64,000 bases of DNA from JBBDKV01 sp040879165 (GCA_040879165.1 JBBDKV010000003.1:62001-126000), one strand, 5' to 3'. Positions 31,529-40,555 are shown, counted from the stretch's first letter. Numbers and translations: made by a program. Notes: generated from the letters alone by a model not told the origin.

Positions 31529-34500
31529 TGCTACAGTTATGGAACACTCGCCTAAGAAATTTTTTCAAAACCCACATCGTCACACTAATACTACTGGGAG
31601 TTGTGCTCTCAATAGGCGCAGCTAGTTTTCAATCAGGAACATTCTTGCTTGGTTGGGATGTGACTGCTCCAGAGTTGGCAATTTCGCTGAATCTCGAACG
31701 CAGCATTTTTGGTGTCTGGCAAACCTATCGTGGACTAGGCACGCTCGACGGCATGGCACATGTTGCCAATGTAATTCACGTCCTCCTGATGGCTTTCTGG
31801 AAATTACTCGTGGGAATCGAGGCTGCTCGCCCACTCTGGTTGCTAATACTGTATGGACTTGGCATGCTTGGCTCAGCTGCTCTAACCAGACAAATCTTTG
31901 CAAATATTGCTAAAAAAACTGATACAAAAATCGAGATGGCAGCAAGCTTAATCAGCGGATTGGCATACGGGTTGAACTTTTACGTGCTGCAAATGTTTTA
32001 TGTTCCTCTGGAAGTGTTTGCCTATCAATTTGCTGCCTTACCATGGCTTTTGTGGTCAGCAGAACACTACTTAACTAACAGATCACACAAAGCACTTGGG
32101 GTTTTTGGATTAATTACCTTGTTGGGATTAGGTCAGGCTCATGTTCCCACTGTATTCATCAGCTCCGCCCTGCTATTTGGCTGCATGCTGCTCTGGAGAC
32201 TGAGTGTAAATTGGAAAAAAAACCTACTCTCAGTTGTATTATTAGGATTAGTATTTACCGGTATCAATGCATCGTGGATGTTGCCATACACCTACAGCGC
32301 CATACAAAAGCCAGACGTTATTGCAGGATCACACATCAACCAACTCTCTACACCAGAGATTTCAGCCAGAAATAAGTCGTGGGGCACTGTGCGTGGCGTC
32401 TCAACTATGGGGAGTTTTAACCTCGATTACTTGAGTTGGTCAGAAACACCAAAAAATAACATCTATATGATGGGTGACTGGCGAGAGCACTATTTTTCAT
32501 TTACGTATCAATCAGTGACTTTTCTGCTGTTTGGGATAGCTTTTTTCGGAGTACTTACTATGCTTATCAGGAGAAAGTGGCGCACAACGCAGAGCGTATG
32601 GATTCCAGTGACGTTCATACTCTTTTTTGCTTTATTAGCCAATAACTCAGCGTTGTTTGGCTGGGTGACTCAAGTTCTTACCGCTGGAGTGCCTTTTTTT
32701 GGAGAAGTCTTTCGCTTCACTTTTACCAAGTTCTCTCAGCCGTACGCACTGCTTTTGAGCGTGTTGCTCGGAATCGGAGTAGCCCAAGCTGCCCTACTTC
32801 TGCATGCACGCGGGCATCAGAAACGACAATGGCTACTAGTAATCTTCACGCTCATCTTAATTTTCACACACTCACTACCAATCTGGAAAAATGGTATATT
32901 TTACAAAGAACTCTGGGTGAGTGTTCCTCAAGAATATTTTGGACTCACTGAGTACTTAAACACCAACACTTCAAGTACTGAAAAGGTAGCCATTCTACCA
33001 AGCCCAACTCTCTATGGCTGGACGAGCAACTCGTGGGGGCATAGAGGATCAGGATTTTTGTGGCAGATGGTGCGACCAGCAATGATGGATAGAGCTTTTG
33101 ACGCATGGAGTACAGAAAACGAAACATACTATCAGCAGCTTAATACAGCCCTTAGCTCGCAGGACGAAACAGCTTTTTTTGCTGTCTTAAATCAATATAA
33201 CATCGACTATATTTTGTATGATAGCAGTATTGTTGCTGGAACAAGTGAGCTTCAAACTGCTGAAAATCAAGTCATGAAAAACTGGTTGCTTGATCAATCA
33301 GAAGTGGTATTTATGGATGGCTACCTAACACTCTATCAACTAAATTCTTCTACTACGCATTCTCCGCTTCTCAGTACTGAAAATACTCCTATCCTCAGCG
33401 GCTCAACCCTACGCACACAACGGAACACGCTTCCTACTCCGTATCTTGAGGCGAAAACTGGCTCTCAATTAGTTCAGAAAACACACCCATTTTTATGGGT
33501 AACACAACAAAAAATTGCCGACGAACGATTTCAATATCGGCAAGAGGTACTCAGCTTGTCGCTGCCTTCCGTAGAGACTCCGACCACACTAACACTACCA
33601 AAACCAAATCAGGGAGCGCAACTCAACCTCCCCTTTATGGTAATGGCAGATGACGAGAGGTTGATCTTTAACGGACTACCTATGGGTATCGTGACATCTG
33701 GAACAGAGGTAGAAGCGCTTGAAAACCCAATGTCATTTTCTCATTCAACCACAGCAATGAATGAGAATTCTACACTCCTAATTGAGGTGAATGAACAATT
33801 AATTGCGATTAATACCAATGAACAACCCACAGTCTGGCTGACGAAACTCAAGATGGATCAACCTATCAAGATTAGGGTGATTCAACATGATCAAATCGAA
33901 ACTTTGACAGATGCCATCCTAAATGCAGAATCAAACTCTGAGACACGTATTCCAGCCAGTATCTGGGATGAATTTCCTGAGACAGAAATACCTATCAATC
34001 CGGGCAGAGAATCAGTTCAATTACATCTCTCTACCCACGCAATTCAGATTTCCTTAGATGATGGTGCGCCAGTAGAAAACTGCGACTCTCTTGGGCGTGG
34101 ATTCGTAACCGAAAGCATCGGGCGGGATGGTGTAGAAATACGGTCACGGGGATTTGCGAATGCCTGTAAAGGCTTTCCATTACTTCCAGCGAGCTCTCAT
34201 GAAAGTTTTTTCCTAAAGGCATCAGGCTCAAGTGACGCAGAAAGTGGACTACTTTTTGGGGTAGATCACTGGTCAACACCAAGATTGGCAACATATCAGA
34301 TGCTCAATCCTGATGAAAATACAATTGTGATGTCAGTTCCATCTGCACCGCATCTTGCAAAGCAAGGTTCTTCACTGATCGTTGAAAATCGATCCTTCTC
34401 TGAAAAATTTGCTACTGCACAAATCCAAAGTATCGAAGTGTTTATGCCAAGCTACTCAATTGAATACCTACAAGATATTTTTATTCATCCAGAAAATGAA

Positions 34501-34860
34501 CAGGTTAATACTAGTAGTGATGCTGCAATCCACACAGCTTCTGCAACTTTTCTCACACCTACTCAAATAAAAGTCAAACCAAGCAATAATTCAAGTCAGG
34601 CTAATACTTCTGCATTAGTTCTTTTACAAGCATATGACCCCGGCTGGATTGCCTTTCCTTCAAACAAGCCATGGCAACGTCTTGAGCATGCTAAGTACAA
34701 CGGGTGGGCGAATGCATGGCTGATTGATTCAGACAATGAGGAGTTGACTATTTTATATCTGCCACAGTTACTAACCTATGCTGGATATACATTATTACTC
34801 ACCACTCTGTTTTTTCTATTTAAGAGCTGGAGGCGAGAATCTAGACACTTCCTTGCTTAA
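31528..34860 (+). CDS. Very large GT-C-like membrane protein (AftD/YfhO-like)
   Basis: A 1110-residue protein. The first half (about 1-490) has twelve or so TM helices with GWDVTAPELAISLNLERSIF and YRGLGTLDGMAHVANV in the first outer loop, where GT-C enzymes bind the lipid-linked donor. A long extracytoplasmic beta-rich half follows and a final TM helix (about 1084-1103) ends with a basic tail. The layout resembles the mycobacterial arabinosyltransferase AftD or YfhO-type proteins. It probably extends a surface glycan outside the membrane, perhaps using the lipid-linked pentose from the UbiA-like enzyme at 5.5 kb. Its start overlaps the GT2 stop. Confidence 0.75.
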   Translation: MLQLWNTRLRNFFKTHIVTLILLGVVLSIGAASFQSGTFLLGWDVTAPELAISLNLERSIFGVWQTYRGLGTLDGMAHVANVIHVLLMAFWKLLVGIEAARPLWLLILYGLGMLGSAALTRQIFANIAKKTDTKIEMAASLISGLAYGLNFYVLQMFYVPLEVFAYQFAALPWLLWSAEHYLTNRSHKALGVFGLITLLGLGQAHVPTVFISSALLFGCMLLWRLSVNWKKNLLSVVLLGLVFTGINASWMLPYTYSAIQKPDVIAGSHINQLSTPEISARNKSWGTVRGVSTMGSFNLDYLSWSETPKNNIYMMGDWREHYFSFTYQSVTFLLFGIAFFGVLTMLIRRKWRTTQSVWIPVTFILFFALLANNSALFGWVTQVLTAGVPFFGEVFRFTFTKFSQPYALLLSVLLGIGVAQAALLLHARGHQKRQWLLVIFTLILIFTHSLPIWKNGIFYKELWVSVPQEYFGLTEYLNTNTSSTEKVAILPSPTLYGWTSNSWGHRGSGFLWQMVRPAMMDRAFDAWSTENETYYQQLNTALSSQDETAFFAVLNQYNIDYILYDSSIVAGTSELQTAENQVMKNWLLDQSEVVFMDGYLTLYQLNSSTTHSPLLSTENTPILSGSTLRTQRNTLPTPYLEAKTGSQLVQKTHPFLWVTQQKIADERFQYRQEVLSLSLPSVETPTTLTLPKPNQGAQLNLPFMVMADDERLIFNGLPMGIVTSGTEVEALENPMSFSHSTTAMNENSTLLIEVNEQLIAINTNEQPTVWLTKLKMDQPIKIRVIQHDQIETLTDAILNAESNSETRIPASIWDEFPETEIPINPGRESVQLHLSTHAIQISLDDGAPVENCDSLGRGFVTESIGRDGVEIRSRGFANACKGFPLLPASSHESFFLKASGSSDAESGLLFGVDHWSTPRLATYQMLNPDENTIVMSVPSAPHLAKQGSSLIVENRSFSEKFATAQIQSIEVFMPSYSIEYLQDIFIHPENEQVNTSSDAAIHTASATFLTPTQIKVKPSNNSSQANTSALVLLQAYDPGWIAFPSNKPWQRLEHAKYNGWANAWLIDSDNEELTILYLPQLLTYAGYTLLLTTLFFLFKSWRRESRHFLA

Positions 34861-34907
34861 TTTTTTACATTCAGTAACTTCCTACACTTCCCTAAAGACT
34901 CCTGCGC

Positions 34908-34913
34908 TAGACT
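34908..34913 (+). promoter_or_regulatory. -10 box TAGACT, leaderless
   Basis: TAGACT with 6 nt to ATG 34920; no Shine-Dalgarno site. It fits the spacing pattern seen at other first genes. Confidence 0.4.
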
Positions 34914-34919
34914 TAGCGC

Positions 34920-36230
34920 ATGACCCAAAAACGCATCCTCCTCACGCTCCTGTTTGTACTCCTCTTCACGCTCCTGCTCGCACTAATCGCTCAGAGTGCT
35001 CATCTTGCTTCAGCTGCTTCTCCCGAAATCATCATCTCCGAACTCTACCCAGCCCCACCTGCGGGCAGCGGCGAGCCAGAGTGGATCGAGCTTGCCAATG
35101 TCAGTGAACAGGATATCGACATCTCTGGCTGGGAAGTATGGGATCAGTTGGCGTCACCTGGGCAGCTAAACACATTTGAGCCCGGAACGATGGTGCCTGC
35201 CAACTCTTTTTTACTCATTGAACTGACCGTCCACAAACTCAACAACACCGGTGACGGCGTGGTGCTGATCCACTCCGATGGTACCATCGTAGACGACTTC
35301 TGGTACTCAGGCACTACTGCTAGTAAATCATGGCAGCGCCAGTCGGCAGACACGACGCAACGTATCCTAACCAATCCTACCCCTAGCGCAGAACACCCAG
35401 AATACCCCGTTCTCTCAGCTTCGACAACACAACCATCTCCATCTCCCCAGCCTTCTCCAACACCAACTCCCTCGCCAGCCTCAACTCCCCAGCCTACCTC
35501 AACACCCACGCCCCAACCTACACTCGACCCAACCACAATCACCCAACACGTCACCTTTACTGAGTTTGCTGCCTGCCCATCAGGGGGATCAGAGTGGATT
35601 GAGCTCTACAATACCAGTCCACAGCTGACGATCACTGACTGGGTTGTTCGTGATGCTGGCGGCAATCAGCGCACAATCAGTGGCGAATTACCACCGTTTA
35701 CTTTTACTCGGTTTTCCTGGGGTGGCTCGTTACTCAATAATTCGGGAGATGAATTCTCCATTTTTACAGACACTGACGCGCTGATTGGATCAGCAAGCTA
35801 TGATTCTTGCACCCTGGGGCTGAGTCATATTTGGGACGGCACCAACTGGATTCAGCTTGCACTCGATCTGACTACGAACCCAACACCGACGCCGACGCCA
35901 TCACCAAGCCCAACTACCCAGCCAGCTCCAACCACCGAACCAGATTCAACCAAAAATGAAACGGAGCAAGCAGGCTCTGCGACTGAGGCTAATGCCGCGA
36001 TCCAGGGCGCAACTACTACCACAACTGAGCCGTACCCTCACACACTGCCCACCTACTCACCACAGCAGCTGCACACAGGTGCCACGATTACCGATTCGGT
36101 GATCGAGTTTGAACAATCAGAGCTTCCCAAGTTACCGACGCTGAGTGTTATAATGGGTGGATTGCTCCAGCTCTTGCCTGGAGCTGTTAGCTTATATGTC
36201 AAACGCACTCAGTCCAGCGATATATCTTAA
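34920..36230 (+). CDS. Surface protein with two lamin-tail domains
   Basis: A 436-residue exported protein. A signal peptide ends near residue 33, and two lamin-tail (LTD) domains follow at about 35-165 (IIISELYPAPP, EPEWIELANVSEQDI, ISGWEVWD) and 208-310 (VTFTEFAACP, SEWIELYN, DWVVRDAGG). Pro/Thr/Ser-rich linkers lie between and after them (about 167-205 and 312-330). A TM helix near 405-425 and a short basic tail anchor it. LTDs occur in many bacterial surface and nuclease proteins as binding modules. The linker resembles a wall-spanning stalk. Its ligand is unknown. Confidence 0.8.
   Translation: MTQKRILLTLLFVLLFTLLLALIAQSAHLASAASPEIIISELYPAPPAGSGEPEWIELANVSEQDIDISGWEVWDQLASPGQLNTFEPGTMVPANSFLLIELTVHKLNNTGDGVVLIHSDGTIVDDFWYSGTTASKSWQRQSADTTQRILTNPTPSAEHPEYPVLSASTTQPSPSPQPSPTPTPSPASTPQPTSTPTPQPTLDPTTITQHVTFTEFAACPSGGSEWIELYNTSPQLTITDWVVRDAGGNQRTISGELPPFTFTRFSWGGSLLNNSGDEFSIFTDTDALIGSASYDSCTLGLSHIWDGTNWIQLALDLTTNPTPTPTPSPSPTTQPAPTTEPDSTKNETEQAGSATEANAAIQGATTTTTEPYPHTLPTYSPQQLHTGATITDSVIEFEQSELPKLPTLSVIMGGLLQLLPGAVSLYVKRTQSSDIS
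36149..36154 (+). promoter_or_regulatory. Extended -10 TGT-TATAAT within the lamin-tail gene
   Basis: A consensus TATAAT preceded by TGT inside the 3' end of the lamin-tail gene. Initiation near 36161 gives a 35-nt leader containing GCTCCAG/CTGGAGC, a hairpin just before the VanZ start at 36196. Confidence 0.5.
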
Positions 36231-36588
36231 AGCCTACCTTCCAGTAGCGGCCTGGGCCTTAACAATTTTCATACTTTCTTCTCAAGGATCTCTTCCTGGA
36301 TTCTCTGTCTCAGCTGCGGACTTTGTCTTCAAAAAATCTGCACATATGTTTGTCTATGCAGTGCTCTATTATCTTTTTTGGCGGGCAGTCCAAAAAACCC
36401 ATCCTACACCAACCACTTCTCAGACTTTCATCCACTGGGCACTCCCACTTGGACTGACGCTACTGTACGCAGCGTCGGACGAATTGCATCAAACATTTGT
36501 GCCGTACCGCTACGGCACAATCCGTGACGTTGGGTACGATATGTTAGGAGCCTGCATTGTATTTTTGCGACAATATCGGTATATTTAG
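36196..36588 (+). CDS. VanZ-like family membrane protein
   Basis: A 130-residue protein with four hydrophobic segments and the VanZ-like pattern: LSSQGSLPG after the first helix, KKSAHMFVYAVLYYLFWRA and ASDELHQTFVPYRYGTIRDVGYD. Known relatives confer low-level teicoplanin resistance or affect envelope lipids, but the biochemical role is unsettled. ATG 36196 is used; the frame extends 13 codons upstream to GTG 36157. It overlaps the end of the lamin-tail gene by 35 nt. Confidence 0.85.
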   Translation: MSNALSPAIYLKAYLPVAAWALTIFILSSQGSLPGFSVSAADFVFKKSAHMFVYAVLYYLFWRAVQKTHPTPTTSQTFIHWALPLGLTLLYAASDELHQTFVPYRYGTIRDVGYDMLGACIVFLRQYRYI

Positions 36589-36726
36589 GGATCGACTAAT
36601 ACTTGACTCTGGCTGACTTTCTATTAGACTCTGCCTACTGCTCAAAAAAATCGTAATACAAAAAACAGTCCAATTGTCGCAGGTCGCTAGGCTCATCTTG
36701 CCACAATTTCAACACTGAAAGGAACT

Positions 36727-37002
36727 ATGACAAAATCACAACTGATTGCCGTTGTCGCCAAAAAGGCCCACCTAACAAAAAAAGCCTCGTCAGATGCTAT
36801 TAACGCACTTTTTGACGAAGTCACTCGCTCACTCCAAAAAGGTGAGAAGGTGGTCATCTCAGGCTTCGGCACCCTCTATGTCAGCCCGGTCAAAGATAAG
36901 CAAGTGGTTCCCTTTGGTAACGAAACCAAACGCCAGACTATTCGCGGCCACCGTGTTGTCAACCTCAAAGTAGGCAAACCGCTCAAAAAAGCCGTCTGGT
37001 AA
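36727..37002 (+). CDS. HU family DNA-binding protein
   Basis: A 91-residue histone-like protein that bends and compacts DNA as a dimer. MTKSQLIAVVAKK and the dimer helix SSDAINALFDEVTRSL are followed by GEKVVISGFGTLYV and the basic beta-arm (VKDKQVVPFGNETKRQTIRGHRVV), where the usual RNPQT turn is replaced. The C-terminus KVGKPLKKAV is typical. AAAGGAA lies 5 nt before the ATG. Confidence 0.93.
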   Translation: MTKSQLIAVVAKKAHLTKKASSDAINALFDEVTRSLQKGEKVVISGFGTLYVSPVKDKQVVPFGNETKRQTIRGHRVVNLKVGKPLKKAVW

Positions 37003-37029
37003 CCCCAGCTCACAACAACCATACGATTT

Positions 37030-37123
37030 GAGTCACTTTTTTGATCCTTGAACGCAGGGTGGTCGCTTTTGCTTTCTAATGCATGCCATTTTCAGCACTC
37101 ACGAGATCAAAAAGTGCAGACTC
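37030..37123. repeat. Long inverted repeat between HU and the ABC exporter
   Basis: GAGTC-ACTTTTTTGATC (37030-37046) is mirrored by GATCAAAAAGT-GCA-GACTC (37105-37123), arms of 17 and 19 nt with one small bulge and one extra T, around about 58 nt. It ends 6 nt before the exporter's TATAAT, so it could be an operator, an HU terminator or a small repeat element. Confidence 0.5.
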
Positions 37124-37129
37124 GTGTTA

Positions 37130-37135
37130 TATAAT
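37130..37135 (+). promoter_or_regulatory. -10 box TATAAT of the ABC-2 exporter operon
   Basis: TATAAT with 9 nt to ATG 37145, predicting a leader of 0-3 nt. Confidence 0.55.
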
Positions 37136-37144
37136 TAGTTCCCT

Positions 37145-38149
37145 ATGACTACACAACAGCCTGACATCATCGTCAGAAATCTCACCAAAATCTTTCAAGT
37201 CTATCAGAAAAAATCAGGCCTTTGGGGCTCAATCGAGTCACTCTGGCACCGTGAGCACTATCCAGTAACCGCAGTTGACCACATTAATTTTGATATACAG
37301 CGTGGCGAAGTTATCGGTTTCATTGGCCAAAATGGCGCAGGCAAAACTACCACGCTCAAAATGCTCTCGGGTCTACTCTATCCTACCAGCGGAAAAGTGT
37401 CGGTACTTGGTCATAACCCCTGGGATCGGCAGCCCGAATTTCAAAAACAATTTGCGCTGGTGATGGGGCAAAAAAATCAATTATGGTGGGATCTGCCGCC
37501 CATGGAAACTTTTTTGCTCAATAAGGCAATCTATGAAATTCCCGAGGCGCATTTTCATAAAACCCTTGATCAATTAGTGGAGATGCTTGATGTGGGCAGC
37601 GTTATTCGAGTCCAAACCCGCAAGCTGTCACTAGGGCAGCGCATGAAGTGTGAGCTGATCGCTTCGCTACTACACACACCACAGGTGCTGTTTCTTGATG
37701 AACCGACTATCGGACTCGACGTCGTGATGCAAAAAACTGTCCGAGATTTTATCAAACAGTACAACCAAGAATTTGGCGCCACCATCATTCTCACTAGTCA
37801 CTACATGGAAGATGTTCAGGAGCTTTGTAAGCGCGCCATCGTGATTCATCAGGGCAAAAAAATGTTCGATGGCGCGCTCAACCAACTCATTGATCAGTAC
37901 GCGCGCAATAAAATCCTTTCACTAACCTTTGACAAAACCATTCCCCAAAAAGACCTCAAAAAGTTTGGCACCCTCAAGTCACATGATGCCACTGCGGCTA
38001 CACTGCTTGTTCCTCGCCGACAAGCCACTAAAGCCGCTTCTCAACTTCTCCAGCAGTACACCATTTCTGATGTCAATATCGAGGAGCCTCCCATTGAAGC
38101 TATTATCCGCGAAGTATTTGCAGATCAGTCGAACCAGGCTCAGAAATAA
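37145..38149 (+). CDS. ABC-2 type exporter, ATP-binding subunit
   Basis: A 334-residue ATPase. Walker A GQNGAGKT is at 61-68, the Q-loop lies in VMGQKNQLWWDLPP, the signature is LSLGQRM and Walker B is VLFLDEPTIGLD. The N-terminal VYQKKSGLWGSIESLW insertion and the WWDLP segment mark the COG4586 subgroup, which pairs with two ABC-2 permeases of the COG4587 and COG3694 types, exactly the genes that follow. The substrate is unknown; relatives are annotated as multidrug, viologen or daunorubicin-type exporters. About 100 C-terminal residues form the subgroup's extra domain. Confidence 0.9.
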   Translation: MTTQQPDIIVRNLTKIFQVYQKKSGLWGSIESLWHREHYPVTAVDHINFDIQRGEVIGFIGQNGAGKTTTLKMLSGLLYPTSGKVSVLGHNPWDRQPEFQKQFALVMGQKNQLWWDLPPMETFLLNKAIYEIPEAHFHKTLDQLVEMLDVGSVIRVQTRKLSLGQRMKCELIASLLHTPQVLFLDEPTIGLDVVMQKTVRDFIKQYNQEFGATIILTSHYMEDVQELCKRAIVIHQGKKMFDGALNQLIDQYARNKILSLTFDKTIPQKDLKKFGTLKSHDATAATLLVPRRQATKAASQLLQQYTISDVNIEEPPIEAIIREVFADQSNQAQK

Positions 38150-38167
38150 CCACCGAGAAACACAGAT

Positions 38168-38959
38168 ATGAGCAAGTATATTCAACTATTTTCACTCTAT
38201 TGGCAAAATGGGCTGGTGTACCGAACAAACCTGATTCTTTGGCGATTTCGGCAGTTCCTGTCAGCTCTGATGGCACTCACAGTCTGGTCAGTGGTCTTTA
38301 CTGGTCAAGAACAAGTTTTTGGTTATGACACTGGTGGCATGATTGCCTATGTTTTCATTGCCTCATTTCTGCAAAGCCTCGTCCTCGCCACTGCGCTCCA
38401 CGGTCTGGCGCAACGCGTCTACAGCGGCGAAGTCAGTATGCTGCTCACCAAGCCCATCAATTTTTTTGGCACGCTAGCCATTGAAGATCTGGCTGATAAA
38501 TCACGCAACATTCTCTTTATTTTCGTCGAGATGGGGCTACTGTATCTGTTATTTATGCCCACCATTCCGCTACCTGGACTACAAACCTGGCTCATATTTG
38601 GCCTGCTGGCTAGTATGGGAGCCGTGTTGCATTTCATCATTTCTTTGCTCTTTGGTACGTTGGGATTTTTTAGCCCGGAGACCTGGGGACCAAAGTTTTT
38701 ATTTTTTGTGATTGTGGATTTTACTGCTGGCAAACTGTTCCCGCTGGATATTCTCCCCGAAGTCGTCCAGAAGATTCTCTTTCTGACCCCATTTCCCTAT
38801 TTTTCATTTGTGCAGACGCAAGTTTTCCTCGAAAAGTACACGCAACCCGAATTGCTCAACCACATACTCGTGCTGGCAGGCTGGCTGATTGGCCTGAGCG
38901 TACTCAATTCTTGGCTCTGGAAGAAGGGGATGCGTGAGTACACCGCAGCAGGACACTAA
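38168..38959 (+). CDS. ABC-2 type exporter permease (first)
   Basis: A 263-residue protein with six predicted TM helices. The N-terminus LFSLYWQNGLVYRTNLILWRF and the GEVSMLLTKPINFFG motif are typical of this permease family. It starts 18 nt after the ATPase stop. With the next gene it should form a heterodimeric channel. Confidence 0.87.
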   Translation: MSKYIQLFSLYWQNGLVYRTNLILWRFRQFLSALMALTVWSVVFTGQEQVFGYDTGGMIAYVFIASFLQSLVLATALHGLAQRVYSGEVSMLLTKPINFFGTLAIEDLADKSRNILFIFVEMGLLYLLFMPTIPLPGLQTWLIFGLLASMGAVLHFIISLLFGTLGFFSPETWGPKFLFFVIVDFTAGKLFPLDILPEVVQKILFLTPFPYFSFVQTQVFLEKYTQPELLNHILVLAGWLIGLSVLNSWLWKKGMREYTAAGH

Positions 38960-39011
38960 AATCACGAGGCGACCACCTTGCTCGGTATAATTAGTGTAGG
39001 ACTTATATACG

Positions 39012-39809
39012 ATGCTAAAACGACTACACTTCTACTGGCGAATTTGGCTCCTCTGGGCAACCAACGCTTTTCAGGCTACTTTTGTCAATCGAGGCACCAA
39101 CGCTATTTTCCTAATTGCCAAACTCGCTCGTTTTGGCATGTCACTGGTCTTTCTCTTACTCCTGCGGCAGAACATTGATTCGTTCGCGCAGTACTCAACA
39201 GATGAACTTGTCGTTTTTTTCTTGATTTATCAATGGATTGATCTATTTTCTCAATCAGTCTTTCGGGGAGTGTATAAATTTGGGCAGTTAGTCAGGAATG
39301 GCGAGTTCGACTTTGATCTGCTCAAGCCCATTCATCCCCTCTTTCGCGCCCTGATGGGAAGTCCAGACATCAATGACGTACTGCTCATTTTGCCAACTAT
39401 TGGTGTATCGATCTGGATTCTCAGTTTTCTTGAAGTGAGCATTACCTTGGGCAGCGTGCTTGGCTTTAGCGTGTTGGCGCTCAATGGACTACTGATCGCC
39501 ACCGCACTACATATCTGCGTTCTTTCCTTGGCAATTATAACAACGGACATTGACAGCATGGTTTGGCTCTATCGCGACCTGAGTCGACTTGGCCAGTTTC
39601 CAGTTACGATGTACATGGAGCTAGTGCGTTTCTCCCTCTTTTTCCTGGTGCCGATCGGCATGATGATCACCATTCCTGCCGAGGTTTTACTGAATATTGA
39701 ACCAAGTCAGGCAATTTGGGTAACGCTGGTGATTGGCGGAGGATTTTTTGCCGCGAGCATCGCGCTCTGGAATTGGAGCCTCAAGCGATATACTAGCGCG
39801 AGCAGTTAA
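39012..39809 (+). CDS. ABC-2 type exporter permease (second)
   Basis: A 265-residue six-TM protein related to the preceding permease; NGEFDFDLLKPIHPLFRAL corresponds to its coupling motif. A TATAAT at 38986-38991 offers a second internal promoter with a leader of about 15 nt. The gene ends 2 nt from the convergent antitoxin gene. Confidence 0.87.
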   Translation: MLKRLHFYWRIWLLWATNAFQATFVNRGTNAIFLIAKLARFGMSLVFLLLLRQNIDSFAQYSTDELVVFFLIYQWIDLFSQSVFRGVYKFGQLVRNGEFDFDLLKPIHPLFRALMGSPDINDVLLILPTIGVSIWILSFLEVSITLGSVLGFSVLALNGLLIATALHICVLSLAIITTDIDSMVWLYRDLSRLGQFPVTMYMELVRFSLFFLVPIGMMITIPAEVLLNIEPSQAIWVTLVIGGGFFAASIALWNWSLKRYTSASS

Positions 39810-39811
39810 GT

Positions 39812-40099
39812 TCATTTATTTTGTCGAAATGACACTTCAAGAGTCAAATCAAGAGCTGATGCAAGTCTTCGCAGAAATGAAAGAGATGGCAACGATTTTC
39901 CACTTTCCACTCGAGAGATTACTGACTGCCGAGTCTGCAATTTTTCAGCCAGATCTTGCTGTGATAAGTTCAATTCAACTCGAGCCTTAAGGAGGTGTCT
40001 AGCGATTTGATACTCAAGAGCATTGTCTTGCAAAGCTTCCAAAAAGCTCGGATTTTTTAGTAGTATTTTTTTGTGTTGTTGCCAGTCCATAATTATCAT
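39812..40099 (-). CDS. HigA-type antitoxin, XRE helix-turn-helix
   Basis: A 95-residue regulator whose C-terminal half is an XRE-family helix-turn-helix (LSQQDLAEKLQTRQSVISRV followed by ESGKSLPSLSFLRRLASAL). It should neutralise the toxin encoded upstream and repress the operon. The start is ATG 40099 (or 40090). The toxin-first order is the hallmark of higBA loci. AT-rich palindromes span the gap and the start codon, suggesting the site it binds. Confidence 0.85.
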   Translation of the reverse strand: MIIMDWQQHKKILLKNPSFLEALQDNALEYQIARHLLKARVELNLSQQDLAEKLQTRQSVISRVESGKSLPSLSFLRRLASALDLTLEVSFRQNK

Positions 40100-40122
40100 A
40101 TTATCATGATATTGTGATAATT
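40091..40122. promoter_or_regulatory. Palindromic operator candidate between toxin and antitoxin
   Basis: AATTATCA (40091-40098) is the exact inverse of TGATAATT (40115-40122), with the inner palindrome ATCATGAT (40103-40110) and a second TTATCA at 40101-40106. It covers the toxin 3' end and the antitoxin start. Confidence 0.5.
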
Positions 40123-40472
40123 CAATATCTACTTTTAAACTCTTGCAATCTCCGTTCAGCCAGTTGAACATCCTTCCTATCGATTTTCTGTTTCTTTTTA
40201 TAAAAAGCATGTAACAAAACAAACGTTTTGTCACTTGCTGCTGCATACAAAATCCGAATACTGTCGTTACCCACTATTCGCAACTCCCAAATTCCACTGA
40301 CGGTAAGCTTTTTGGCAAACAGTGGTCTCACGCCAATTCCGAACTCCTCCAACAGTTCCAAACTGTTATACATTTTTGCTTGCTCCTGAACCTGAGCTGC
40401 TTCAATAAAGTCATATACCGACGAACTGCCGCGGCGATTTCTATAATAGACAATTTTCCAAGTTCTGCACAT
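40122..40472 (-). CDS. HigB-type toxin (RelE/ParE superfamily, Gp49-like)
   Basis: A 116-residue protein matching phage Gp49/HigB toxins: YYRNRRGSSSVYDFIE, LLEEFGIGVRPLFAKKL, GIWELRIVGNDSIRILYAA and LLHAFYKKKQKIDRKD in that order. HigB toxins are ribosome-dependent mRNases. Arg and Tyr/Lys residues typical of the active site are present. ATG 40472 is preferred because TAGTAT lies 7 nt upstream; an 11-codon upstream extension is unlikely. It is followed 22 nt later by the antitoxin gene. Confidence 0.87.
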   Translation of the reverse strand: MCRTWKIVYYRNRRGSSSVYDFIEAAQVQEQAKMYNSLELLEEFGIGVRPLFAKKLTVSGIWELRIVGNDSIRILYAAASDKTFVLLHAFYKKKQKIDRKDVQLAERRLQEFKSRY

Positions 40473-40479
40473 CAAACAG

Positions 40480-40485
40480 ATACTA
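40480..40485 (-). promoter_or_regulatory. -10 box TAGTAT, leaderless toxin promoter
   Basis: Minus-strand TAGTAT with 7 nt to the toxin ATG at 40472. Confidence 0.45.
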
Positions 40486-40555
40486 TCAATGCACCGAGTA
40501 CTCAACCGTAGGAAAAGTTGTCAAGAATCTGCGAAAACAAAAGATTAAAGGCAGC

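Noticed and set aside
39733..39990. 85-residue plus-strand frame
   Set aside because: It overlaps the permease end and the HigA helix-turn-helix gene on the other strand; it has no start signal of its own.
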